A stretch of 64,000 bases of DNA from Noviluteimonas caseinilytica. GTDB taxonomy: Bacteria > Pseudomonadota > Gammaproteobacteria > Xanthomonadales > Xanthomonadaceae. The stretch lies in assembly GCF_018406605.1 (NCBI RefSeq), contig NZ_AP024545.1, positions 682,001-746,000 on the forward strand, written 5' to 3'. The notes under the pieces were generated by a model, which was not told where the DNA came from, did no database searches, and saw only the letters and a program-made list of their open reading frames with translations. How positions within the stretch are numbered: position 1 is the stretch's first letter; each line of letters starts with the position of its first letter. The translations under genes were made by a program, and so were the position numbers. Below, piece by piece: positions 51,711-60,510 of the stretch.

Positions 51711-51724
51711 TTGACCTGGGTCAT
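51711..51724. promoter_or_regulatory. FNR/DNR-type operator for divergent porin
   Basis: TTGACCTGGGTCAT, almost perfect TTGAC-N4-GTCAA. Its centre lies 64 bp upstream of the porin ATG at 51782, the expected spacing for a class II FNR activator site (-41.5). Confidence 0.7.
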
Positions 51725-51781
51725 GGCCGAGGCCAGGGGGAACGGCGAGATTGCCGCCAACTCCCTGTCCGGACGGCCTGG

Positions 51782-52948
51782 ATGAACATGTTCCGCGGTG
51801 GCTGTGCACTCCTCCTCGCCGTACCGACCCTCGCGTGCGCGCAGGTGTCGGCCGAGTGGAACGTGCGCCTGCGCAACGAGCACGTGGAGGACCACGCCTT
51901 CCTCCACGACGCCGACGCCACGACGTTGCGTCTGCGCCTCGGCGCGAAGTTCGTGTGGTCCGACGAATGGTCCGCGCTCATCGAGGGCGAAGGCATCGTG
52001 GCCGGTGGCGCGCACGACGATGGCGCCAACGGGCGCCGCACCTTGCCTGCGATCGTCGATCCCGAGGGCGCCGAGTGGAACCAGGCCTGGGTGGCGTGGA
52101 AGCGCGGCGGCAAGCAGGCAACGCTGGGTCGCCAGCGCGTGACCTTCGGCAACCAGCGCTGGGTCGGCAACAGCGGTTGGCGACAGAACGAGCAGACCTT
52201 CGATGCGCTGTCGCTGCAGTGGCACGTGCGCGACCAGCTCGACGTGCGTTACGCCTGGTTCGATCGCGTCCATCGCGTCGCCGGCGATCGCGCGATCGAT
52301 CCGCTGGCGCGCGAACGCAACCTGTCGACGCATGCGTTCTGGCTGCAATGGGCGAGCGGTGCGACGTGGCAGTGGCAGGCCTTTGCGTTGTTGCACGACG
52401 ACCTGGACGTGCGCACCGCCTCCACCGCCACCTCGGGCCTGCGGGTCTCGACGACGCGCAAGCCGCAGACGACGGGTCCGTCGATCGCGGCGGAATACGC
52501 CCTGCAACGCGACTACGCCGACAACCCGTTGCACTTCGCGCATTCGTACTGGAGGATCGAGCCGGCGTGGACGTTCGCGCAGGCCACCGGGCGACTGGGG
52601 TGGGAACACCTGGGTGGCAACGGGGCCCATGCATTGCAGACGCCGCTCGCCAGCCTGCACGCCTTCAACGGTTGGGCCGACAAGTTCAACGCGACGCCGC
52701 CGGGCGGCCTCGACGATCGCTGGCTCGCGCTCGAAGGCGCGGCGCGCGCCGGCACGCTCGAATGGCAAGTCGCCTGGCATCGCTACGACGCGGACATCGG
52801 CGGCGATTACGGCTCGGAGTGGAATGCGTCGCTCGGCTTCCCCGTTGGCAAGCGCGTCAAGGGGCTCGTCAAGTACGCGGACTACGCGGCGGACGGCTTC
52901 GCGCAGGATACGACGAAATTGTGGTTCCAGCTCGAGTGGTCGCGCTGA
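51782..52948 (+). CDS. Outer-membrane porin, AlgE/alginate-export-like
   Basis: 388 residues with a signal peptide (ALLLAVPTLACAQ) and a beta-barrel of the alginate_exp fold: QVSAEWNVRLRNEHVEDHAFLHDADATTLRLRLGAKFVWSDEWSALIEGEG, GRQRVTFGNQRWVGNSGWRQNEQTFDAL and final WFQLEWSR. This family includes AlgE and porins found next to nir/nor genes. It is divergent from the nirK operon and has its own FNR box. It could admit nitrite or anionic substrates. Its last 80 bases overlap the cysteine synthase-like gene on the other strand. Confidence 0.82.
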   Translation: MNMFRGGCALLLAVPTLACAQVSAEWNVRLRNEHVEDHAFLHDADATTLRLRLGAKFVWSDEWSALIEGEGIVAGGAHDDGANGRRTLPAIVDPEGAEWNQAWVAWKRGGKQATLGRQRVTFGNQRWVGNSGWRQNEQTFDALSLQWHVRDQLDVRYAWFDRVHRVAGDRAIDPLARERNLSTHAFWLQWASGATWQWQAFALLHDDLDVRTASTATSGLRVSTTRKPQTTGPSIAAEYALQRDYADNPLHFAHSYWRIEPAWTFAQATGRLGWEHLGGNGAHALQTPLASLHAFNGWADKFNATPPGGLDDRWLALEGAARAGTLEWQVAWHRYDADIGGDYGSEWNASLGFPVGKRVKGLVKYADYAADGFAQDTTKLWFQLEWSR

Positions 52949-53990
52949 GCGCGTCGTCCAGCTCGGCCGGCAGCACCGGCGGCGCGATGCCGCGCTCGCG
53001 CAACCATGCGGTCGAGTACAACGTTTCGTCGTAGCGCTCGCCGCGGTCGCACAGCAAGCCGACGATGCTGCCGTGCACGCGGCGCGCGCGCATCCGCGCG
53101 GCCAGGCGCAGGCACGCGATGAAGTTCGTGCCGGACGAACCGCCGTAGCGACGCCCGAGCAAGCCTTCCAGCGCGTGCATGCCCGCGATGGAGTCCGCGT
53201 CCTCGACTTCGATGACGTGGTCCACGACCTCGAACACGAACCCCGGTTCGACGCGCGGCCGTCCGATCCCTTCGATGACGGTGCTGCGCGAGGCAGTCGC
53301 CTTCCGATCGCGCGTGCGCCATCCTTCGGCGAAGGCGCTGCCTGCAGGCTCGGCGACGCACAGGCGCGTCTGCAATCCGCGATAGCGCAGGTAGCGGCCG
53401 ATCGTCGCCGACGTGCCGCCCGTTCCGGCGCCGCACACCACCCACGCCGGCTCGGCGTCGGGCTCGTGCGCCATCTGCGCCAACAGCGACTCCGCGATGT
53501 TGTTGTTGCCGCGCCAGTCGGTGGCGCGCTCGGCCAATCCGAATTGATCCAGGTGGCAGGCACCGCGTTGTTCGTGCCAGCGCGCGCGGTCGTGGACCGC
53601 GGCGGGATCGTCGACCAGGTCGCACGTGCCTCCCAGCGCGCGCACGTCGGCGATCTTGCGCGGCGCGGTGCACGCCGGCATCACCGCGACGAACGGCAGG
53701 CCCAACAGGCGCGCGAACCACGCCTCGGAGATCGCCGTGCTGCCGGACGATGCATCGACGACGGTCTGGCCCCGGTGCAGGCGGCCATTGCACAACGCAT
53801 ACAGGAACAACGAACGCGCGAGGCGGTGCTTCAGGCTGCCGGTCGGATGCGAGGCCTCGTCCTTCAAGTAGAACGCGATCCCCGGGAACGCGGGCAAGTC
53901 CAGCCGGAGCAAGTGCGTGTCGGCCGAGCGCGCCTGTTCCTGGCGCAGCGCCGCCATCGCGCTGCCGATCCACGCGCGCTCGGTCGTCAT
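52869..53990 (-). CDS. Diverged PLP-dependent cysteine synthase family protein
   Basis: 373 residues, fold-type II PLP enzyme. PLP lysine in PTGSLKHRLARSL, the substrate/PLP loop as ASSGSTAISEA (Ser for the usual Asn), and the phosphate loop CGAGTGGTSATIGRY. It is diverged from CysK, so O-acetylserine is only one possible substrate. Its last ~25 codons run antisense into the porin gene. It is the last gene of the norB-nnrS-sirB2 operon (4-base ATGA overlap upstream). Its role in NO metabolism is not established. Confidence 0.85.
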   Translation of the reverse strand: MTTERAWIGSAMAALRQEQARSADTHLLRLDLPAFPGIAFYLKDEASHPTGSLKHRLARSLFLYALCNGRLHRGQTVVDASSGSTAISEAWFARLLGLPFVAVMPACTAPRKIADVRALGGTCDLVDDPAAVHDRARWHEQRGACHLDQFGLAERATDWRGNNNIAESLLAQMAHEPDAEPAWVVCGAGTGGTSATIGRYLRYRGLQTRLCVAEPAGSAFAEGWRTRDRKATASRSTVIEGIGRPRVEPGFVFEVVDHVIEVEDADSIAGMHALEGLLGRRYGGSSGTNFIACLRLAARMRARRVHGSIVGLLCDRGERYDETLYSTAWLRERGIAPPVLPAELDDALSATTRAGTTISSYPARSRPPRSPRT

Positions 53991-54391
53991 GACAGCCACC
54001 AGCGCACCATGCCGAGCGGATCGTGCGCGCGCGCCGTGGCGTAGATCGCGCCGAACGCGAGCAATGCCGCGACGTAACCGATCGCGCCGCGCCTCCGGTG
54101 GAGGCGCGCCTGCTTCAATGCGATGGTGCCCAGCGCGATGTAGGTGACGATCAGCACGAGCTTGACCGCAAGCCAGCCGTTGCCGAACACCGAGCGCGGC
54201 AACACGGTGAGCAACATCAGTGCAGCCGTGAGCAAGGCCGTATCAATGGCCCAACTCGTCCAGCGCACCGGCCCCGCGTACGGCCAGCGCGCACCGCCCA
54301 ATGCGAAGCCGCCGCGCAACGCGAACAACGTGCCACTGAGCAGCGCGATGAACACGTGGAAGGCCTTGATCTGCGGATAGAACGCGATCAT
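53987..54391 (-). CDS. SirB2 family membrane protein
   Basis: 134 residues with four hydrophobic spans: IKAFHVFIALLSGTLFALRGGFAL, SWAIDTALLTAALMLLTVLP, LAVKLVLIVTYIALGTIAL, IGYVAALLAFGAIYAT. Family: SirB2, small inner-membrane proteins of unknown action often seen near nitrite/NO genes. ATGA overlaps on both sides (54388-54391 with nnrS, 53987-53990 with the synthase) show a tightly coupled operon. Confidence 0.85.
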   Translation of the reverse strand: MIAFYPQIKAFHVFIALLSGTLFALRGGFALGGARWPYAGPVRWTSWAIDTALLTAALMLLTVLPRSVFGNGWLAVKLVLIVTYIALGTIALKQARLHRRRGAIGYVAALLAFGAIYATARAHDPLGMVRWWLS

Positions 54392-55623
54392 CCGGGCTTC
54401 CCGTCAATACGCGCGGTGACATAGATGCGGCCCAGGCGCGCGATCCACGGGACCAGCGCCACGATCCAGCCGATGGCCGCCACCACGTGCCAGCGCATCG
54501 GATCCGCATCGAGTTCCGAATACACGCGAACGATCGCCACGAGCTGCAACGTGCCGTAGGCGAACCACGCCGCCGCAGGCATCTGCAACGGGCGGCCCGA
54601 ATGCCCTTGCGTCACGCGCGTCACCATCGCGACCAGCACGCTGCCGAAGAAGCCGATGAACAACGCGTGCGCCGGCGCGCGACCCAGCGTGAACTCGCCC
54701 GTCGTCGCATACACGAGGCTCTGCGCCGAATAGAGGATGAAGGTGATCGGCAACCACGCCAGCCCGATGAACAGCACGCGCAGCAACGCCGGTTGCGGGC
54801 CGATCGGCCACCACCGCACGCACATGACCACGGCGCAGGCCAGCAGGGGCAGGTCCGCGATCCACAGCCATGCGTAGGCGTGGAGGAGTTCGAGCCCCAG
54901 GTGCAAGGCAACGAACATCCACGCCGTCGCGAGCAACCAAAGCGGACGCCAGGGCACGTAACCGGCGACGGCATTGCTTGCGAAAAACGGAAACATGCGA
55001 TGGGCGACGGTGAGGTACATCGGCAGCAGGAATCCGAACGTCCCGATCTTGATCGCGACGAACGCCCAGATCGGCGATGCACCCAGGACGAACGCCGTCC
55101 ACGCGCCGAGCCCGACCGCACCCAGCGTGAGCGCGGCGAGGCAGGAACGCGCGTGCCACGTGGTGCCGCGTTCCCGTTTGACGAGCCAAGCGAGATTCGC
55201 AAGCGCCCACGTCCAGCCCGCGAGGGTCAGCGCCGCGCCGACCACGATCCCCGGGGACCATCCGCAGGCCCCGAGGAGCGTTGCGAACTGGCCGCCGAAC
55301 ACGCCGACGCCCACCGGGATGTAACGCGCGCGCCGCAAGTCGGGCAAGCCCATCCAGCGCGGGAACACCGTGAGCAGGAAGCCGAAGACGAAGCTCGCCA
55401 GCACCTGGTATTGCATGACGATCGCATGCAGCCAGCCGGCGTAGGGCGTGGGCTGCGGCATTCGCAGCCATTCGGACCAACGCGCGGAAACCAGCCACGC
55501 GGCCCACCACGCCATCGCCAGCAACAGGTTGCCCGCACCGATGAAGAACATCATCCGATGCGGGGCCTGGAGCAACAGGCGCGGCGAGAGGTTCGCGCGC
55601 GCCTGCGATGCGGCTTCGCCCAT
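54388..55623 (-). CDS. nnrS: NnrS family protein
   Basis: 411 residues with about twelve hydrophobic spans, NnrS family (heme- and copper-containing membrane proteins found with NO reductase). Conserved pieces: PHRMMFFIGAGNLLLAMAWWAAWL, WLHAIVMQYQVLASFVFGFLLTVFPRW, TVAHRMFPFFASN and LGRAPAHALFIGFFGSVLVAMVTRVTQGHSGRPL. NnrS protects against NO or nitrosative damage in known systems. It follows norB after 3 bases. Confidence 0.93.
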   Translation of the reverse strand: MGEAASQARANLSPRLLLQAPHRMMFFIGAGNLLLAMAWWAAWLVSARWSEWLRMPQPTPYAGWLHAIVMQYQVLASFVFGFLLTVFPRWMGLPDLRRARYIPVGVGVFGGQFATLLGACGWSPGIVVGAALTLAGWTWALANLAWLVKRERGTTWHARSCLAALTLGAVGLGAWTAFVLGASPIWAFVAIKIGTFGFLLPMYLTVAHRMFPFFASNAVAGYVPWRPLWLLATAWMFVALHLGLELLHAYAWLWIADLPLLACAVVMCVRWWPIGPQPALLRVLFIGLAWLPITFILYSAQSLVYATTGEFTLGRAPAHALFIGFFGSVLVAMVTRVTQGHSGRPLQMPAAAWFAYGTLQLVAIVRVYSELDADPMRWHVVAAIGWIVALVPWIARLGRIYVTARIDGKPG

Positions 55624-55626
55624 GCT

Positions 55627-57942
55627 TCAGCCCTCCCTGTCCGTCACGCCTTCCGCCACCGGCAGGCGCTTCGGCGCGACCCACAGGCGGAACATGAACC
55701 ACGCCAGCGCCAGGGCGCCGACGCTGAAGATCGTGTCACCCGGGACGCGCATCCACACCAGCATGTCGACGATCGGCCGCTGCATGAACTCCGCCGAGCG
55801 CGCATACGCGTAGCCATGTTCGATGGCCGCGAGCAATTGCATGATGCCGAGGGGCAGCAAGGTGAGCAGCGCCATCAGGGACAGGCCGATGTTGAAGCAC
55901 CAGAAGGCCACCTTCAACGCACGCGTGTCCCACGCCATCTGCCCCCGCAGCCCGCGCATGCAGAAGAGCATCAACGCGATGCCGAGCATGCCGTAGACAC
56001 CGAACAACGCGGTGTGGCCGTGCAGCGGTGTCAGGTTGAGACCCTGCATGTAGTACAGCGACAGCGGCGGATTGATCAGGAAGCCGAACAGCCCCGCGCC
56101 GACCAGGTTCCAGAACGACACCGCGACGAAGAACAGGATCGGCCAGCGATAGCGCGCCATCCACGGCACGGCCTTGCCCAGCTTGAAGGTGTGGTACGCC
56201 TCGAAGCCGATGTAGGCCAGCGGCACGACTTCCAGCGCGCTGAAGCTCGCGCCCAGTGCCACGACGGCGGTGGGCGTGCCGACGAAGTACAGGTGGTGCA
56301 ACGTGCCCAGCACGCCGCCGGTCATGAAGATGATCGTGGCGAACAGCACGGCCGTCGTCGCGGATTTCGCCTCGACCAGGCCCAGGCGCGTGAAGATCAA
56401 CGCCATCACCGCGGTGGCGAAGACTTCGAAGAACCCCTCCACCCACAGGTGCACCAACCACCACCGCCAGTATTCGACTTCGGAGATGTGCGTGTGCTCG
56501 CCCCACATCAGCGCGGCGCCGAAGAACAGGCCGATGCACACGGTGGAGAGGAACAACAACGCGACGATCGCCTTGGTGTCGGTGCGTGGACCGCGCAACA
56601 CCGGCCACAACGCGCGACCAACGAGGGTCAGCCACAGCAGCAGGCCGACGAACAGGAACCACTGCCAGAAGCGGCCCATGTCCGCGTATTCCCAGCCCTG
56701 GTGGCCCCACCAGAAATTCAGGTCGAGCCCGAGCTTCTGCATCACCGCCAGCCATTGGCCCGCGAACGCGCCGACCACGATGACCAGCAGGCAGACCCAT
56801 AGCGCGTTCACGCCGAAGCGCTGGAACCGCGGCTCGTGGCCGGACATCGCCGGTGCGATGTACAGGCCCGTGCCCAGCCACGCAACGGCGATCCAAAACA
56901 CCGCCAACTGCGTGTGCCAGGTGCGCGTGATCGAGTACGGCAGGATGTCCGAGAGTGCGAAGCCGTAGGCCTGCTGGCCTTCCACCTGGTAGTGCGCCGT
57001 CATCGCGCCGAGCAGGATCTGCACGAGGAACAGCGCGAGCACGACCCAGAAGTACTTCGCCGTGGCGCGCATCGACGGCGTCACGCGCAGCGCGGCCATC
57101 GGATCGCTCGCAGGAATCGCGTGCGGCTTCTCGCCACGTGCATGCGTCCGCGCGTGGTGCCAGCCGAGCAAGCCGATGCCCGCGATCAGGAACAGCACGC
57201 TGAAGGCCGACCAGACCCACATCGACGGCGGAGGCGTATTGCCCAGCAAGGGTTCGCTGGGCCAGTTGTTGGTGTAGGTGACTTGCTTCGACGCGGTGCC
57301 TGCTTCGGTCGCGACATTTCCGGCGCCCGGGCGCTCGGTGCCCGCGGCCCACGCCGTCCACCAGAAGAAGGCCGTCAGCGAACGCCGGTTCGCCGCATCG
57401 GGCACCGTGCCCTCCTTCATTGCGTAGGCTTCGCGCAATTTCGCGGTGGCCGGATCGTTGCCGAAGAGACTCTCGTAGTGCGCGGCCACGTTGGACAGCG
57501 CGACGACGCGCTCGCGCGTCAACGTGATCACGCCGTTGGACGCGTCGTAGGTATTCCGGCGAAATTGCGCCTGCAATCTTCCGCGCAGCGCGGCCTGCCG
57601 TTCGGCGGACAATCGTTCGTATCCGGCGCTGCCCTCGGCGCGCGCCCACTGGTCCAGCATCGCAACCGCTTCGCGATGCAGCCAGTCGGCGCTCCAGTCC
57701 GGTGCAACGTAGCCCCCGTGGCCCCAGATCGAGCCCAGCTGCATGCCGCCCATCGATTGCCAGACCTGGCGGCCGCGTTCGATGTCGTGGCGCGTGTACA
57801 CCGTCGCGCCCGTGGCATCGACGACGCGCTCCGGTATCGGCGGCGCCGCACGGAAGATTTCCCCACCCGCCCACAGCAACACCGCGAACGACGCGATCAA
57901 CAGCGCCGCCAAGCCCAACCACAGCTTCCGCGTGTTCTCCAT
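55627..57942 (-). CDS. norB: Quinol-type nitric oxide reductase (qNor)
   Basis: 771 residues, start 57942 behind GGGAGG. The N-terminal quinol-dehydrogenase extension (residues ~30-230, soluble, IERGRQVWQSMGGMQLGSIWGHGGY) distinguishes qNor from cytochrome-linked cNor. The heme-copper oxidase-like core shows histidines in RTWHTQLAVFW, VHLWVEGFFEV (H and the conserved Glu pair), GTLHHLYFVG (FeB HH) and LHGHTALFGVYG. It reduces NO to N2O with quinol, so no cytochrome c partner is needed. Its FNR box is centred 60 bp upstream. Confidence 0.96.
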   Translation of the reverse strand: MENTRKLWLGLAALLIASFAVLLWAGGEIFRAAPPIPERVVDATGATVYTRHDIERGRQVWQSMGGMQLGSIWGHGGYVAPDWSADWLHREAVAMLDQWARAEGSAGYERLSAERQAALRGRLQAQFRRNTYDASNGVITLTRERVVALSNVAAHYESLFGNDPATAKLREAYAMKEGTVPDAANRRSLTAFFWWTAWAAGTERPGAGNVATEAGTASKQVTYTNNWPSEPLLGNTPPPSMWVWSAFSVLFLIAGIGLLGWHHARTHARGEKPHAIPASDPMAALRVTPSMRATAKYFWVVLALFLVQILLGAMTAHYQVEGQQAYGFALSDILPYSITRTWHTQLAVFWIAVAWLGTGLYIAPAMSGHEPRFQRFGVNALWVCLLVIVVGAFAGQWLAVMQKLGLDLNFWWGHQGWEYADMGRFWQWFLFVGLLLWLTLVGRALWPVLRGPRTDTKAIVALLFLSTVCIGLFFGAALMWGEHTHISEVEYWRWWLVHLWVEGFFEVFATAVMALIFTRLGLVEAKSATTAVLFATIIFMTGGVLGTLHHLYFVGTPTAVVALGASFSALEVVPLAYIGFEAYHTFKLGKAVPWMARYRWPILFFVAVSFWNLVGAGLFGFLINPPLSLYYMQGLNLTPLHGHTALFGVYGMLGIALMLFCMRGLRGQMAWDTRALKVAFWCFNIGLSLMALLTLLPLGIMQLLAAIEHGYAYARSAEFMQRPIVDMLVWMRVPGDTIFSVGALALAWFMFRLWVAPKRLPVAEGVTDREG

Positions 57943-57995
57943 AACGCCTCCCTTGAGTTTGGGAGACATGCTGGTCGCGGGCGCTCACGGCCGCC

Positions 57996-58009
57996 TTGAC
58001 CCAGGTCAA
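57996..58009. promoter_or_regulatory. FNR/DNR-type operator for norB operon
   Basis: TTGACCCAGGTCAA, a perfect 14-bp palindrome. The centre is 60.5 bp before the norB ATG. It lies in the 88-base gap between fnr and norB. Confidence 0.82.
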
Positions 58010-58030
58010 GCCGCCGCGCCGCGGGACAGG

Positions 58031-58783
58031 TCAATTCCTGAGGACGGGCGCGGCCAGGGCGTGCAGGGCGTCGGCGTCGAGCAGTTCGAGTTCGCGGCCA
58101 TCCACGCGCACCAGCTGCTCCTGGTGGAACCGGCGCAACACGCGGCTCACGGTCTCCGGTGCGAGGCGCAGGTAGTTGCCGATGTCGGTGCGCGGCATCG
58201 AGAGTTGGAAGCGGCGGGCGGAAAATCCCCGGGACTGCAGGCGTTGCGACAGCCCCACCAGGAACGCGGCCATCCGCTGGTCCGCCGACCAATCGGCCGC
58301 CAACAACTCCGCGCGGCCGATGTCGCGGCTGAGCAGGCGGAACAACTGGCGCTGCAGCCCGGGCATCCGCGCGGCGAGGACCGCCATCTTCGGGAACGAG
58401 AAGCGGCACAGCATGACGGTGTCGAGGGCGACGGCATTGCACGGGTAGTGTTCGCCGTCGATGCCGTTGAGGCCGATGATCTCGCCGGGAAGATGGAACC
58501 CGAGGACGTGTTCCTGCCCGTCCGGATCGACCACGTAGGTCTTCACCGTGCCCGCGCGCACGGCCGCGATGGCATCGAAACGATCGCCCTCGCGGAAAAT
58601 GTGGTCTCCCGGGGCCAGCGGACCGTAATGCTCGACCAGCACATGGAGGTCGCCCAACGCACTCTTGTCCATGCCCTGGTCCATGCAGGCCTGGGAGAAA
58701 GCGCAGGTCGAACAGAAGTGCAACGCGTCGCCGTCGTCGGACAGCGTGCGTGCGTCGTTGTTCGGAAAGACGGCCGGCCTCAT
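58031..58783 (-). CDS. fnr: FNR/ANR-type oxygen-sensing regulator
   Basis: 250 residues. Iron-sulfur ligand set: C24, C27, C33 (C-x2-C-x5-C) and the distant C115 in EHYPCNAV, matching FNR's four cysteines for a [4Fe-4S] cluster. A cyclic-nucleotide-like domain follows, then the HTH with recognition helix RTDIGNYLRLAPETVSRVLRRF containing the E-x2-SR FNR base-reading residues. Binding TTGAC/TTGAT-type palindromes is expected, and four sit around it. The start at 58783 omits a poor upstream extension; ORF extends to 58858. Confidence 0.93.
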   Translation of the reverse strand: MRPAVFPNNDARTLSDDGDALHFCSTCAFSQACMDQGMDKSALGDLHVLVEHYGPLAPGDHIFREGDRFDAIAAVRAGTVKTYVVDPDGQEHVLGFHLPGEIIGLNGIDGEHYPCNAVALDTVMLCRFSFPKMAVLAARMPGLQRQLFRLLSRDIGRAELLAADWSADQRMAAFLVGLSQRLQSRGFSARRFQLSMPRTDIGNYLRLAPETVSRVLRRFHQEQLVRVDGRELELLDADALHALAAPVLRN

Positions 58784-58811
58784 CGGGGAGCCATGGTACG
58801 CCGGGGGACGG

Positions 58812-60209
58812 TCAGATGGCGCGGGAGAAGCGCGGCTTCTCCGTATCGGCGGTCGCATCGAGGTAGTGGTCGAAGCACATGGCGATGTTGCGCAGGAACA
58901 GGCGACCGCGACCCGTCACTTCGATGCGGTGCGCTTCGACACGCACCAGTCCATCCGCGACCAACGGCGCGAGTCGCTCGAGACCTTCGCTGAAGTACGC
59001 GCGGAAGTCGATGCCGGCACGATCCTCGATCGCGTCGATCGCGACTTCGCCCTGGCACATGAGCGACTGGATGAGGCTCGCGCGCAGTTGGTCGTCCTCG
59101 CTCAGTTGCATGCCGCGGAACACGGGCAGGTGGCCCGAATCGAGCATCGCTTCCCAGGTCGGGAGATCGCGCGCGTTCTGGCTGAACGTATCGGCGACGT
59201 GGCTGATCGCGCTCACGCCGACGCCGACGAGATCGCTGTCGGCATGCGTCGTGTACCCCATGAAGTTGCGATGCAACCCCCCCTGCCCCTGCGCGACGGC
59301 GAGGTCGTCGCCCGGCAGCGCGAAGTGGTCCATGCCGATGTAGCGATAGCCTGCCTGCGTGAGGCGTGCGATCGCCTGCTGCAACAGGACCAGGCGCGCT
59401 TCCGGATCGGGCAGCGTGAATGCGTCGATCCTGCGTTGCGGCTTGAACAAGGCCGGCATGTGCGCGTAGCCGTAGGCGGCGACGCGGTCCGGCCGCATGT
59501 CGACCACCGTGTCCAGGGTTCGGTTGAAGCCGGCCACGGTCTGCTTCGGCAACCCGTAGATCAGGTCGATGTTGACGGAGCGGAATCCCTGCGCGCGGCA
59601 CGCATCGACGACCGCGCGCGTTTCGTCGACGCCCTGGACGCGATTGACGGCCACCTGGACGTCGTGGTCGAAATCCTGCACGCCGAGGCTGGCCCGATTG
59701 AAGCCGCACGCGGCGAGTTGCGCGATGTCGTGCGTGTCGACGTGGCGCGGGTCGAGTTCGATCGAGATGTCGCGATCTGCACCCTGTGCGATACGGAAGT
59801 GCGTTCCGATCGTGTCGACCGTTTCGCACAATTGCGCCGGAGACAGGAAGTTCGGCGTGCCGCCGCCGAAGTGCACCTGGATCAGCTCGCGGTCGCGATC
59901 GAACAGGTCCGCCGCGAGGGCGATCTCCCGGTACAGCCGTGCGAGGTACGCGTCCGCGCGTGTCTTGTCGCGCGTGATCACGCGGTTGCAGCCGCAATAG
60001 AAGCAAGGGCTCTCGCAGAACGGGACGTGCACGTAGAGCGACAGGCGCCTGGGGATCAGGTCCCCGTTGCTCGACGCGGCGGCCTGGCGGAGTTCCCGCT
60101 CGCCGAAGCCGGCATGGAATTGCGGGGCCGTCGGGTACGAGGTGTAGCGCGGGCCGGGACGGTCGTAGCGGCGCAGCAGGTCGGCATCGAAAGCGAGCGT
60201 GGCGTCCAT
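58812..60209 (-). CDS. hemN: Oxygen-independent coproporphyrinogen III oxidase HemN
   Basis: 465 residues, cytosolic radical-SAM enzyme. Cluster motif CESPCFYCGC (C-x3-C-x2-C), then VHFGGGTPNFLS (SAM-binding GGGTP), SIELDPRH and GFNRASLGVQDF. It oxidises coproporphyrinogen III to protoporphyrinogen IX without oxygen, supplying heme for anaerobic growth. It follows the small CCGGCGG gene by 8 bases and precedes fnr by 28. Confidence 0.96.
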   Translation of the reverse strand: MDATLAFDADLLRRYDRPGPRYTSYPTAPQFHAGFGERELRQAAASSNGDLIPRRLSLYVHVPFCESPCFYCGCNRVITRDKTRADAYLARLYREIALAADLFDRDRELIQVHFGGGTPNFLSPAQLCETVDTIGTHFRIAQGADRDISIELDPRHVDTHDIAQLAACGFNRASLGVQDFDHDVQVAVNRVQGVDETRAVVDACRAQGFRSVNIDLIYGLPKQTVAGFNRTLDTVVDMRPDRVAAYGYAHMPALFKPQRRIDAFTLPDPEARLVLLQQAIARLTQAGYRYIGMDHFALPGDDLAVAQGQGGLHRNFMGYTTHADSDLVGVGVSAISHVADTFSQNARDLPTWEAMLDSGHLPVFRGMQLSEDDQLRASLIQSLMCQGEVAIDAIEDRAGIDFRAYFSEGLERLAPLVADGLVRVEAHRIEVTGRGRLFLRNIAMCFDHYLDATADTEKPRFSRAI

Positions 60210-60217
60210 GGAAGGAT

Positions 60218-60454
60218 TCAGCCCCCGCAACCGCCACAGCATTCCGACGGCAGTTGCTCCACGTCGCACGGCGCGACGAGCAGGCCGGCCATGCCGAGGG
60301 CGAGCAGGAGTTCCGCGTCGGGGAGCAGCGTTGAAACGCGCAGGCGCCCCGCGGCGTCGACGTCGATGAGCGCGGAGGGATCCAGGTCGTTGAGACGGTC
60401 TGCGATCCGGTCGAGGCTGGCGACGTGGCTCGAGGGCGAGATCAGGTACTGCAT
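60218..60454 (-). CDS. Small protein with C-terminal CCGGCGG motif, upstream of hemN
   Basis: 78 residues, soluble: SLDRIADRLNDLDPSALIDVDAAGRLRVSTLLPDAELLLALGMAGLLV, then APCDVEQLPSECCGGCGG. The extreme C-terminus carries three Cys plus one in APCD, a likely metal or cluster site. It has no known family name that I recall. It is the first gene of the hemN unit, 64 bp below an FNR box. Role in anaerobic heme synthesis or iron delivery is a guess. Confidence 0.7.
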   Translation of the reverse strand: MQYLISPSSHVASLDRIADRLNDLDPSALIDVDAAGRLRVSTLLPDAELLLALGMAGLLVAPCDVEQLPSECCGGCGG

Positions 60455-60510
60455 GGCGGCGGGTCTCGTTGAGGATGCGAGGATCCTCGGCGATGCCGCG
60501 CAGGTCGGCC

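Noticed and set aside
51428..53563. A 711-codon minus-strand ORF containing the 54-aa peptide
   Set aside because: Only its last 54 codons start at a plausible ATG and match a hydrophobic peptide; the rest is antisense to the porin.
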